Part shown: one piece after another, positions 22,661-29,776 of the stretch
How the letters are laid out: every line of letters begins with the position of its first letter
How positions within the stretch are numbered: position 1 is the first letter of the stretch
NCBI RefSeq assembly: GCF_040218065.1
Contig: NZ_JAVJQE010000007.1
Location: 186,001 to 250,000, forward strand
Source of the DNA: Marivibrio sp040218065
GTDB lineage: Bacteria; Pseudomonadota; Alphaproteobacteria; UBA8366; Aestuariispiraceae
DNA: 64,000 nucleotides
Direction of reading: 5' to 3'
Position numbers and translations under genes: made by a program
Notes under the pieces: model-generated
The model's input: only the letters and a program-made list of their open reading frames with translations
What the model was told of the DNA's origin: nothing
Database searches by the model: none

Positions 22661-23998
22661 TTACCGATCGAGCATTGGCCCATCGCGCGATCTTGAGCGG
22701 CGGCGGGGGCGTTCTTGGCTGCGGCGCTTTTCCTTGAAGGCTTCGCGGCGGGCGGCGCGTTCCTGATCGGCCTCCGTTTCCATCTTCTGGAAGACCTTGG
22801 CATCTTCGGTGAGGTCGCGAGCCACACCCTTGTTGCGCTCGCGCTGAGTTGCCCGCTCCTTCACCATCTCGCGGCGCTGGGCGAGCTGAACGGCGGTGAG
22901 CGTGTCGCGCTGGGCCTTGTCGCGATCACGGGCAACTTCGGCTTCCTGCGCATTGCGCTCCAGCGTGCGTTTGCGCTCGCCCCTGATCCTGTCCCATAGG
23001 CCGAGCAGGCCGCCGCGCAAGCGCGATTTCCGCTCTTTCTCTTCGGCCTGCTGGAGGCGCTGCGTGGTTTCCTGAAGGGCTTTACGGTCGGTGCTCTGCC
23101 GTTCCTTTAGAGCCGCGCGCTTTCCCTCGGCTTCTTTGCGTTCTAGCGCTTCCTTCTCCGCGACCTCGCGCTGAAATTCCTCCATCTTGGCCTGCATGGC
23201 CTTGGCGATCTCGCGCTTGGTATCAGCGACCGAGGGGAGCGCCGCTTCATCGCCGAGACGCTCGCGAACGGCCTTGGTTCTCACCCCGACACGCTTAGCG
23301 ATGTTATGCACTTCCCCATGACGATCGACGGCGACATGGCCGCGCCGGTCCCCTTGCGCGAGCCAATAGCCGCGCTCTTGCAGGGCATGAGTGAAAGCGG
23401 CCTTGGAATCGGAGACCGCCCACGCATCTTGAAAGGCCGCTTTGATTTCGCGCGGGTCTTCCTTGATGCGCCGGGCCTGTTGCCATTCGGCGAGGGTGAA
23501 GTTGCGCGGATCGCGCTGACCGCTCACGGCCAGACCGCGCGGCATTGTCCAGCCATGCTCCAGATAGAGATCGCGGGCGATGTCTTGCATCTTGCGCTTA
23601 GAGTGCGGCAGTGGAATCGCCTTCATCTCCTGCACATCGATCCGGCTCCACACCGCATGGGCATGGCGGCGCACAGCCCCATCATCCCCGCGCTTTTCAT
23701 GGTAGACGATGGCGCGGGGCTGGCCTGTGAGGCCGAGCTTGGTTTCTACTCGGTCAATGGCTTGCGAGAACGCTTCCTCGCTCACCTGCGCCTCTTTGGG
23801 CGGATTGAGGCTGAGCGAGAAAAGAAATTGCCTGCACTTGGTGCCCCGGCTGATCGCATAGCTTTCCTGAAACGCGCCATCCAGATCATCCGCCACGAAG
23901 CCACGCAGCTCCGCCACCTCGACGCGCTCATTCTCGGTCTTCATCAAATGCCGGGCGAGATCGCGCGCGCCACCTCTGGGATTGCCGACAAGGATCAT
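22661..23998 (-). CDS. Relaxase / mobilization nuclease
   Basis: A 445-residue relaxase that would nick the origin of transfer and stay bound to the 5' end. The N-terminal 250 residues hold the relaxase fold: the starting MILVGNPRGGARDLARHLMK segment and the metal-binding HAHAVWSRID motif (His112, His114), preceded by RAIVYHEKRGDDGAVRR. The C-terminal 200 residues are a charged coiled coil (EFQREVAEKEALERKEAEGK and continuing) with an Arg/Ser-rich tail, typical of MOBP/MobA-type relaxases. ATG at 23998 overlaps the MobC-like stop (ATGA). The expected oriT should be near the start of this operon, around 24.38-24.50 kb. It makes the island mobilizable. Confidence 0.9.
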   Translation of the reverse strand: MILVGNPRGGARDLARHLMKTENERVEVAELRGFVADDLDGAFQESYAISRGTKCRQFLFSLSLNPPKEAQVSEEAFSQAIDRVETKLGLTGQPRAIVYHEKRGDDGAVRRHAHAVWSRIDVQEMKAIPLPHSKRKMQDIARDLYLEHGWTMPRGLAVSGQRDPRNFTLAEWQQARRIKEDPREIKAAFQDAWAVSDSKAAFTHALQERGYWLAQGDRRGHVAVDRHGEVHNIAKRVGVRTKAVRERLGDEAALPSVADTKREIAKAMQAKMEEFQREVAEKEALERKEAEGKRAALKERQSTDRKALQETTQRLQQAEEKERKSRLRGGLLGLWDRIRGERKRTLERNAQEAEVARDRDKAQRDTLTAVQLAQRREMVKERATQRERNKGVARDLTEDAKVFQKMETEADQERAARREAFKEKRRSQERPRRRSRSRDGPMLDR

Positions 23999-24384
23999 GA
24001 ACCGCTCCCGGATTTTAGTCCGAGGGCACTCACCAGCAGCGCCCGCACTACGCGTACGTCTTCGCAGGCATCCTTGAGGGCGGCGCGATCCTGTTCCGCC
24101 AACTCCAGCCGCCCGGCCTCGGCAGCGGCAGCCAGCAGGCACAGATGCGTTGCCAGCTCCGACTTGCCGAGCACGCCCAGCACCTGGCCGAGCATGGCGT
24201 AATCTATGGCAGGCGCGCGGGTGGCCTTTCGGGGTGCCTTCTCATCGCCAAGCAGCTTTCCCCGTATATATCCGCCCAGCGGACGGTTCCCGGCTTTGCG
24301 CTCCAGATAGGCGCGTTCATCCGCGCTCAGACGGATTGAGAAGGGCGCTGGGCGCTTTTGTTTTTTTGTCTCAGCGGAGCTCAT
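23995..24384 (-). CDS. MobC-like relaxosome accessory protein
   Basis: A 129-residue basic protein with the MobC layout: a hydrophilic start (MSSAETKKQKRPAPF), a ribbon-helix-helix-like stretch SIRLSADERAYLERKAGNRPLGGYIRGKLLG, and a helical C-terminus (YAMLGQVLGVLGKSELATHL) with ALKDACEDVRVVRALLVSALGL. MobC proteins bind the origin of transfer and help open it for the relaxase. The gene overlaps both neighbours in ATGA junctions (the 39-residue gene upstream and the relaxase downstream), so the three form one coupled operon. Confidence 0.82.
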   Translation of the reverse strand: MSSAETKKQKRPAPFSIRLSADERAYLERKAGNRPLGGYIRGKLLGDEKAPRKATRAPAIDYAMLGQVLGVLGKSELATHLCLLAAAAEAGRLELAEQDRAALKDACEDVRVVRALLVSALGLKSGSGS

Positions 24385-24500
24385 GGCGTCGGCTCCTCCC
24401 ATTCCTTGGGGATATCCGACTCAAGCGCCTTCAGTTGATGTTCCCAGTCTGCTAACTCTTGAAAGAGGGAGTTCAAAGACTCTCCCTCTAGATGCACCAT
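24381..24500 (-). CDS. 39-residue leader protein of the mobilization operon
   Basis: A short acidic protein beginning MVHLEGESLNSLFQELADWE and ending DIPKEWEEPTP. It starts with ATG at 24500, preceded by GGGGGGAAAAG, and stops at 24381 in an ATGA overlap with the MobC-like gene. The amphipathic-helix-like, tryptophan-containing sequence and the coupling argue for real translation, despite its size. Its start codon lies inside the putative attR core and its ribosome site lies in the flanking chromosome or att region. It may serve translational coupling or be a small relaxosome partner; no homologue is recognised. Confidence 0.62.
   Translation of the reverse strand: MVHLEGESLNSLFQELADWEHQLKALESDIPKEWEEPTP
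24464..24489. repeat. Inverted repeat near the island's right end
   Basis: AGAGGGAG and CTCCCTCT, eight-base arms, separated by ten bases. It lies within the 5' part of the 39-residue gene, between the MobC start and the attR core. Its position upstream of mobC/relaxase makes it a candidate part of oriT or an operator. Confidence 0.4.
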
Positions 24501-24502
24501 CT
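24494..24502. repeat. Putative attR core (GCACCATCT)
   Basis: Identical to the nine bases at the tRNA-Thr 3' end (7404-7412). To its right only nine bases remain before the stop codon of the chromosomal DUF938 gene at 24512. The composition changes back to chromosome-like here. Confidence 0.6.
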
Positions 24503-24511
24503 TTTCCCCCC

Positions 24512-25144
24512 TCACCCCTTCCGGAAAATCACCGTCAGATTGTTCGCCGGCATCGCCTCGATCGCCTTGAGGGTGAGCCCGCGGGCGTCGGCCAGCGGCA
24601 GGACCTCGCTCTCCAGGTCGCGGACGCCCCAGCTTGGGTCGCGGGCGCGCAGGCTTTCGTCGAAGGCTTCGTTGCTTTCGGCCGTGTGCCGGCCGTCGCG
24701 CTTGAACGGGCCGTAGAGCAGGAGCGGCGCGCCGGCGGGCAGGAGGCGGCCGGCGCCGCGCAGCAGGCCCTCCGCCGCCGCCCAGGGGGCGATGTGGATC
24801 ATGTTGGCGCAGAAGATCGCGGTCGTCCCCTCCGTCGCCTCGGCGGGCCAGGCGTCGGCCGTGACGTCGAGCGCGATCGCCGGCGCGATCTTCTCCGGCG
24901 CCTCGCTTGCGGCCGCGTGGGCGTCGATCGAGGCGAGCGCCTCCGGCTCCGCATCGCTCGGCCGCCAGCGGAGTTCGGGGGCGAGCCGCGGGGCGAAGAA
25001 GGCGGCGTGTTCGCCCGTGCCGCTGGCGATCTCCAGCACCTGGCCGCCCCTTCGCCCGGAGGCGGGCAGATGCGCCTGCAGCACGGGCAGAAGCGCGTCG
25101 CGATTGCGCAAGGTGGCGGGCGCGTGGCGGCGGGGATCGCTCAT
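24512..25144 (-). CDS. DUF938 SAM-dependent methyltransferase-like protein
   Basis: A 210-residue protein of the DUF938 family, a class I methyltransferase fold. Motif I VLEIASGTGEHAAFFA is at about 36-51, and the WRPSDAEPEALASI and CANMIHIAPWAAAEGLL blocks are characteristic, as is the ending NNLTVIFRKG. The substrate is unknown. It is the first chromosomal gene to the right of the island; its 3' end stops about ten bases from the insertion repeat and is intact. Before insertion its end would have lain next to the tRNA-Thr gene. Confidence 0.9.
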   Translation of the reverse strand: MSDPRRHAPATLRNRDALLPVLQAHLPASGRRGGQVLEIASGTGEHAAFFAPRLAPELRWRPSDAEPEALASIDAHAAASEAPEKIAPAIALDVTADAWPAEATEGTTAIFCANMIHIAPWAAAEGLLRGAGRLLPAGAPLLLYGPFKRDGRHTAESNEAFDESLRARDPSWGVRDLESEVLPLADARGLTLKAIEAMPANNLTVIFRKG

Positions 25145-25333
25145 CGTCGGGGCCTCCGAATGGCGCGAAGGGGCGCTTACAAGGACGGGCGGGCGGGCGG
25201 CCTGCGGCGGCGCCCGAAAACTATTGCGTCGCCGAAACCGCGTCACTAAAAACTGACACTCGGGATCGCATGAAGAGTCAGGCGACCGGCGAGAAAAACA
25301 AGAGCCGCCGGTCCAGGAAGGATAAGCCCGCCG

Positions 25334-25672
25334 ATGACCTACGTCGTCACCGAAGCCTGCATCAAGTGCAAGTATCAGGACTGCATCGAAGTCTGCCCCG
25401 TGGACTGCTTCTACGAGGGCGAAAACATGCTGGTCATCCATCCGGACGAATGCATCGACTGCGGCGTGTGCGAACCGGAATGCCCGGCCGAGGCCATCTT
25501 GCCCGACACCGAGGGCGAGGCCGAGAAATGGCTCGAGCTCAATCGGGAATATTCGGAGAAATGGCCGAACATCACCCGAAAGGGCGAGCCGCCGGAGGAC
25601 GCCGACGATTGGGACGGCGTCGACAATAAGTTCGAGCAGCATTTCAGCCCGAATCCCGGAAAAGGCGACTGA
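25334..25672 (+). CDS. fdxA: Seven-iron ferredoxin FdxA
   Basis: A 112-residue 7Fe ferredoxin, the standard length. The first cluster region is MTYVVTEACIKCKYQDCIEVCPVDCFYEG, with Cys residues for a [3Fe-4S] centre and one cysteine donated to the second cluster. The second region is CIDCGVCEPECPAEAI, holding the [4Fe-4S] centre. The C-terminal extension (WPNITRKGEPPEDADDWDGV) is typical of FdxA of Azotobacter/alphaproteobacterial type. It transfers low-potential electrons in the cytosol. It precedes carD, an arrangement common in alphaproteobacteria, but a 420-base gap argues for separate promoters. Confidence 0.95.
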   Translation: MTYVVTEACIKCKYQDCIEVCPVDCFYEGENMLVIHPDECIDCGVCEPECPAEAILPDTEGEAEKWLELNREYSEKWPNITRKGEPPEDADDWDGVDNKFEQHFSPNPGKGD

Positions 25673-26093
25673 CGCCGGCGCCTGTTCGCGCCTCGCTTGC
25701 TGCGCCGCACCATAGCGGCGGCGCGCCGCCGCGCCCGCGATTCAGGGGTGGGATTCGTCGAAATTTTGTGTTACATTATTGCGTATAAATCGACGTGTGT
25801 GCGGCGTTCGTCGTGTAGACGACTCGGCGTGAGGGTGATTCGGCGTGAAGGCGCTTCGGCGGGAGCCGTCAGCGTCGGATCATCGGCGACCGGATAAACG
25901 CTGCGCATTCCCAGACTACCGGGCGACCGCGCCCGACAGTCGTCGGTCGGCGAAGCCGGACCGCGGGCGATGACGCCCGGCCCGCTCGCCGCCTGAGGAT
26001 GTCGGGTGGGGAGAAAATCGCGCCGGGTCCGGACCGCCGGTCGGTCCGGCGACCCCCTCGATACCGAGGGCGGCAAGGGTGACGAGGATAGAA
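25673..26093. promoter_or_regulatory. Long leader/promoter region of carD
   Basis: No gene is seen in these 421 bases. An AT-rich patch in an otherwise GC-rich stretch (about 25755-25795, with TTTTGTGTTACATTATTGCG followed by TATAAAT) looks promoter-like. After it comes a run of related segments (GGCGTGAGGGTGATT, GGCGTGAAGGCGCTT). If the promoter is there, carD has a leader of about 300 bases, which could be regulatory. No riboswitch fold is recognised. Confidence 0.4.
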
Positions 26094-26597
26094 ATGGCGA
26101 CGAAATCTGCGTACCGTAAAGGCGATTATGTTGTGTACCCGACGCACGGCGTCGGCAAGGTGCTCGGCGTGGAGGATCAGGAGATCGCCGGCCAGAAGCT
26201 TGAGCTGATCATCATCGAATTCGACAAGGACCGCATGACGCTGCGGGTGCCCGTGGCGAAAGCGGACCAGTCGGGCCTGCGCAAGCTGAGCTCCCCCGAC
26301 CAGATGAAGGCGGCGCTGAAGACGCTGAAGGGCAAGAGCCGGGTGCGCCGGACCATGTGGTCGCGCCGCGCGCAGGAGTACGAGGCGAAGATCAACTCGG
26401 GCGACCCGGTCTCGATCGCCGAGGTGGTGCGCGACCTGTTCCGCAACGCGAACCAGCCGGACCAGAGCTATTCCGAGCGTCAGCTCTATCAGGCGGCGCT
26501 CGACCGCCTGGCGCGCGAGCTCGCCGCCGTCGAGGAAATCGACGAGGAGGCGGCCGCCGTTAAGCTGGAGCAGATGCTGCAGAAGGCGGCGGCGTAA
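26094..26597 (+). CDS. carD: CarD-family transcriptional regulator
   Basis: A 167-residue CarD/CdnL-type protein that binds RNA polymerase beta and stabilises the open promoter complex. The N-terminal RNAP-interaction domain is evident: YRKGDYVVYPTHGVGKVLGVE, then IIEFDKDRMTLRVPVAKADQSGLRKLS. The C-terminal helical DNA-binding domain follows (RTMWSRRAQEYEAKINSGDP, VRDLFRNANQPDQSYSERQLYQAALDRL). ATG at 26094 has GAGGA six bases upstream; a GTG fifteen bases earlier is in frame but less likely. Usually essential or growth-related in alphaproteobacteria. Confidence 0.93.
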   Translation: MATKSAYRKGDYVVYPTHGVGKVLGVEDQEIAGQKLELIIIEFDKDRMTLRVPVAKADQSGLRKLSSPDQMKAALKTLKGKSRVRRTMWSRRAQEYEAKINSGDPVSIAEVVRDLFRNANQPDQSYSERQLYQAALDRLARELAAVEEIDEEAAAVKLEQMLQKAAA

Positions 26598-26621
26598 GCG
26601 CGCTTCCCGAGCGGTTTTAGG

Positions 26622-26652
26622 AAAAGCCCCGGCCGCCGCGCCGGGGTTTCTT
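26622..26652 (+). terminator. Rho-independent terminator of carD
   Basis: CCCCGGC (26627-26633), loop CGCCGC, GCCGGGG (26640-26646), followed by TTTCTTCTT and preceded by AAAA. Thirty bases after the carD stop. A good intrinsic terminator shape. Confidence 0.75.
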
Positions 26653-26964
26653 CTTGGGCGGCCGCCTTCCGTTCGAGGGCGTCCCTGTGACGGCCGGGCG
26701 CCGTCGGAAAGACAAGTCGAACGCCGAGGCGCGTCTCGACGCCTTCGGTATCCGATCCTCCGCGCAAGCGGGGGTCCATGCCTGAGACGGAACAGCCGAC
26801 GCCCGCCGTCCGCGTGACGACACGCCTCAGGCGGGGTCCCCGCCTTCGCGGGGACGGGGGATTTGCGAAGGGGGCGCATCCCCGTCGCGCCGGCTGCAAG
26901 AGCGGAGAGCCCCCACGCGGCCGCCGGCGCGGCCGACCGGTCCTGAGGGAGACGTTTGGGGCCC
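26653..26964. other. Gene-free interval with REP-like hairpin
   Basis: No gene is seen. A perfect hairpin lies at 26836-26855 (GTCCCCGC, loop CTTC, GCGGGGAC), next to CCGCGCAAGCGGGGGTCC at about 26760. Both resemble dispersed 'CCCCGCGTAAGCGGGG'-type intergenic repeats of alphaproteobacteria. The rest shows nothing recognisable. Confidence 0.45.
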
Positions 26965-27549
26965 TCACCCCGCCAGCAGCGCGGCCGTGCGGGCGCGCAG
27001 CTCGGGCAGCACCTCGGCGTCGAACCACGGGTTCTTCCTCTGCCAATGGGTCGTGCGCCAGCTGGGGTGGGGCAGCGGCAGGAAGCCCTGCGCCAGGTGG
27101 TCGCGAAAGGCGCGGACCCGCGCGGTCATCGTCTCCCGCCCCCCGAGATAGCGCTTCTGCGCATAGGACCCGACCAGCAGCGTCAGCGCGACGTCGGGCA
27201 GATGCGAAAGGATCGCCTCGTGCCACGCGGGCGCGCATTCGGGCCGGGGCGGCTTGTCCCCGCCCTTGGCGTCGACGCCGGGATAGCAGAAGCCCATCGG
27301 CATGATCGCGATCTCGGTCTCGTCATAGAAGGTCTCGCGATCGACCTGCAGCCAGTCGCGCAGGCGCTCGCCGCTTCGGTCGTTCCAGGGAACGCCGGTC
27401 TCGTGCACCTTGGTCCCCGGCGCCTGCCCGATGATGAGAAGCCGCGCGCCGGGCGCCGCGCGCACGACGGGCCGCGGCCCCAGCGGCAGATGCGCTTCGC
27501 ACAGGCGGCAGGCGCGCACCTGCGCCAGCAGCGTCTCCAGATCGCTCAT
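26965..27549 (-). CDS. Uracil-DNA glycosylase family protein
   Basis: A 194-residue protein of the UDG superfamily. Conserved elements are CRLCEAHLPLGPRPVV, LLIIGQAPGTKVHETGVPWND (motif A, GQAPG) and LPLPHPSWRT (motif B, HPS), plus the helical RLRDWLQVDRETFY. This version is of the COG1573-like 'uracil-DNA glycosylase family' without a clear 4Fe-4S cluster, so DNA glycosylase activity is likely but substrate preference unknown. Its ATG overlaps the SIR2 gene stop by one base (TGATG), indicating coupled expression of the two. Confidence 0.85.
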   Translation of the reverse strand: MSDLETLLAQVRACRLCEAHLPLGPRPVVRAAPGARLLIIGQAPGTKVHETGVPWNDRSGERLRDWLQVDRETFYDETEIAIMPMGFCYPGVDAKGGDKPPRPECAPAWHEAILSHLPDVALTLLVGSYAQKRYLGGRETMTARVRAFRDHLAQGFLPLPHPSWRTTHWQRKNPWFDAEVLPELRARTAALLAG

Positions 27550-28301
27550 CAGCCCCCGCGCGCGCTCAACAGCCGCTTCACCAGCGCCGGCACGGTCTCG
27601 CCCGCCGGGCCTTCGAGCGCGTGGCGGAAGACGCCGGAGGCGTCGGTCTCCTCCAGGTTCATCTCCAGCGTCAGGGGACAGCCGTAATCGCGCGCCGCCA
27701 TGACGAAGCCGGCGGCCGGATAGACGGTGGCCGAGGTGCCGATCGCGATGAAGAGCGCCGCCTCGGCCAACGCGCGCTCGATCTCCTCCATGAAGAACGG
27801 CATTTCGCCGAACCAGACGACGTGCGGGCGCAGACGGCCGGTGCGGCCGCAGGCGGGGCAGGCGCTCTGCACCGTGGCGTCCTCGCGCCAATCGTGGACG
27901 CCCGCGCAATCCTCGCAGCGCATCTTCAGCAGCTCGCCGTGCATGTGCAGCAGCTGGCGCGCGCCGCCGCGCTCATGCAGATCGTCGATGTTCTGGGTGA
28001 CGGTCAGGACCCGGTGCGGCCAGCCCGCCTCCAGCCGCGCGATCGCCTCGTGCGCCGGGTTGGGGCGGATGTCGGCCGACAGCAGATCGCGCCGGCGTTG
28101 ATTGTAGAAATCATGCACCTTTTCCGGATCGGCGGCGTAGCCTTCGGGCGTCGCCACTTCCTCCAGGCTGTGGCGGCTCCAGATGCCGCCCTTGTCGCGA
28201 AAGGTGTCGATGCCGGACTCCTTCGAGATTCCGGCGCCCGTCAGGATCACGATGGGGCCGTCGACCCGATCCAGCGGCAAGTCCTCGATCGCTGCGCTCA
28301 T
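27549..28301 (-). CDS. cobB: SIR2-family NAD-dependent protein deacylase
   Basis: A 250-residue sirtuin. NAD-binding motif ILTGAGISKESGIDTFRD (about 18-35), TQNIDDLHERGG, and the active-site His in LLHMHGELLKMRC. Two CxxC pairs (CEDC and CPAC) bind the structural zinc. WFGEMPFFMEEIERAL and IGTSATVYPAAGF complete the Rossmann domain. It removes acyl groups from lysines with NAD in the cytosol; the bacterial CobB class acts on acetyl and succinyl groups. First gene of a two-gene unit with the glycosylase, divergent from the phosphatase gene. Confidence 0.93.
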   Translation of the reverse strand: MSAAIEDLPLDRVDGPIVILTGAGISKESGIDTFRDKGGIWSRHSLEEVATPEGYAADPEKVHDFYNQRRRDLLSADIRPNPAHEAIARLEAGWPHRVLTVTQNIDDLHERGGARQLLHMHGELLKMRCEDCAGVHDWREDATVQSACPACGRTGRLRPHVVWFGEMPFFMEEIERALAEAALFIAIGTSATVYPAAGFVMAARDYGCPLTLEMNLEETDASGVFRHALEGPAGETVPALVKRLLSARGG

Positions 28302-28387
28302 GTCCTCGTCCGTCGCTCGCCCTTCCCAAATCCGCCGGGGACATGGTAGCCCCGTCGAACGCCTGCAACAAAAAAGGACCGCCGCCC

Positions 28388-28876
28388 ATGCGCGTCGAGG
28401 CCGAGCCCGTTCGATCGATCCTGTTCGTGTGCACCGGAAACATCTGCCGCTCGCCGACGGCGGAGGGCGTGTTTCGCGCTTTGGCGGCGGAGGCCGGGCT
28501 GCTTGACGGCCTGCGCGTCGACAGCTGCGGCCTCACCTCCTTTCATGTCGGCGAGCCGCCCAGCCGCCCGGCGATAGAACACGCCGCCAAACGCGGCTAC
28601 GACCTCGCCGCCTTGCGCGCGCGGGCCTTCGCGCCGGCGGATTTCGAGCGCTTCGACCTGCTGCTGGCGATGGACGACGGGCATTACGCGCAGCTCGCCC
28701 GGCGCGCGTCGGCGGAGGCGCGGCGGAAGGTCGCCTTCTTCCTGGACGCCGCGCCGGACGCGCCGCGGCGCGACGTGCCGGACCCCTATTACGGCGGCGC
28801 GGCGGAGTACGAGCTGGCGCTCGACCTGATCGAGGCCGGCTGCCGCGGCTGGATCGAGCGTCTGCGCGCGGCATGA
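28388..28876 (+). CDS. Low-molecular-weight protein tyrosine phosphatase
   Basis: A 162-residue LMW-PTPase. The catalytic loop C-X5-R-S is VCTGNICRSPT (Cys15, Arg21), and the general acid lies in VPDPYYGG. Other family blocks are GLRVDSCGLTSFHVGEPPSRP and LLLAMDDGHYAQL. It hydrolyses phosphotyrosine or related phosphoesters in the cytosol, or dephosphorylates arsenate-type substrates in some relatives. ATG at 28388 is chosen because family members begin close to the active-site strand; an in-frame ATG at 28343 is possible. It overlaps the next gene in ATGA. Confidence 0.9.
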   Translation: MRVEAEPVRSILFVCTGNICRSPTAEGVFRALAAEAGLLDGLRVDSCGLTSFHVGEPPSRPAIEHAAKRGYDLAALRARAFAPADFERFDLLLAMDDGHYAQLARRASAEARRKVAFFLDAAPDAPRRDVPDPYYGGAAEYELALDLIEAGCRGWIERLRAA

Positions 28877-29733
28877 CCGGCGATCTCGCCGCGCGGATCG
28901 AGCGCGCCCTGGGCGCGCCGCCCGCCTCGCTGCCGCGCCGGATCGGCGGCGGCGCGACGGGGTCCGTCTTCGCGTTCGAGACGGCGCAGGGCGCCCGCCT
29001 GGCGGTGAAGCAAGCCGCGGCGCGCGAGGCGCAGCTCGATCTGGAAGGCTGGATGCTGCGGCTGCTGGCCGAGCGCAGCGCGCTGCCCGTCCCGGCGGTG
29101 CATTACGCCGCGCCCGAACTGCTGATCATGGACTTCGTGGAGACCGGCGGGCCGATCGACGCCCGCGCGGAAGAGCACGCCGCCGATCTGATCGCGGCGC
29201 TGCACGGGGTGCGCGGAGAGGTCTTCGGACTGGAGCGCGACACGTTGATCGGCCCGCTGATCCAGCCCAACAGGCCGCGCGCGCGATGGCTCGACTTCTA
29301 CGCCGAGGAACGCCTGCTGCCCTTCGCCCGCGCGGCGCTGGACGCCGGCGGGATCGGCGCGCAGACGATGGACCGGGCGGAGCGGCTGGCCGGCCGGATC
29401 GGCGATTTCCTGGCCGAACCGGACCATCCCAGTCTGATCCACGGCGATCTGTGGGGCGGCAACGTGCTGGCGCGCGCGGGCCGCATCGCGGGCTTCATCG
29501 ACCCGGCCGTCCACTACGCCCATCCGGAGGTCGAGCTCGCCTTCACGACCCTGTTCGGGACGTTCGGGGAGCGCTTCTTCGCGCGCTATCAGGAGCGGCG
29601 ACCGATCGAGCCCGGCTTCTTCAAGGAGCGGCGCGACCTCTATCTGATGTATCCGCTCTTGGTCCACGCGACGCTTTTCGGCGCCGGCTACGGCCGTCAG
29701 GCCGACGCAATCCTTCGCCGCGCGGTGGGGTGA
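28873..29733 (+). CDS. Fructosamine kinase family protein
   Basis: A 286-residue protein of the fructosamine/ketosamine-3-kinase family, an aminoglycoside-phosphotransferase-like fold. Visible are the nucleotide-binding start RRIGGGATGSVFAFE, the conserved LAVKQAA lysine strand, the catalytic loop LIHGDLWGGNVLA with HGDLW, and FIDPAVHYAHPEVELAF with the metal-binding DP. The family phosphorylates sugar-amines so that glycated proteins can be repaired. The gene overlaps the phosphatase gene (ATGA), suggesting a kinase/phosphatase pair acting on glycation or protein phosphates; this pairing is inference. Confidence 0.9.
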   Translation: MTGDLAARIERALGAPPASLPRRIGGGATGSVFAFETAQGARLAVKQAAAREAQLDLEGWMLRLLAERSALPVPAVHYAAPELLIMDFVETGGPIDARAEEHAADLIAALHGVRGEVFGLERDTLIGPLIQPNRPRARWLDFYAEERLLPFARAALDAGGIGAQTMDRAERLAGRIGDFLAEPDHPSLIHGDLWGGNVLARAGRIAGFIDPAVHYAHPEVELAFTTLFGTFGERFFARYQERRPIEPGFFKERRDLYLMYPLLVHATLFGAGYGRQADAILRRAVG

Positions 29734-29737
29734 CAAG

Positions 29738-29776
29738 CCCCTCTTCCTGCGGGAGAGGGTACGAGACTCACCCGCC
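29738..29776. repeat. Intergenic inverted repeat overlapping dehydratase 3' end
   Basis: CCCTCTTCCTGCGGGAGAGGG forms a short hairpin and is followed by ACTCACCCGCCCGCG. Related in style to the element at 5335-5428. It lies between convergent genes and may serve as mRNA 3' end. Confidence 0.4.

Larger units (their letters stand above)
7404..24502. mobile_element. Integrative mobilizable element inserted at tRNA-Thr
   Basis: The element is bounded by GCACCATCT at 7404-7412, overlapping the tRNA 3' end, and the identical GCACCATCT at 24494-24502, immediately before the 3' end of the chromosomal DUF938 gene. Inside are a large serine recombinase next to the tRNA, a TraG-like coupling ATPase, a MobC-like protein and relaxase, a resolvase, regulators and a five-gene restriction-like operon. 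The GC content is visibly lower than the flanks, especially 13.9-22.4 kb. No type IV secretion or replication genes are seen, so it would need a helper conjugation machine. The boundaries are inferred from the repeat; serine integrases often leave only a short core, consistent with nine bases. Confidence 0.82.
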
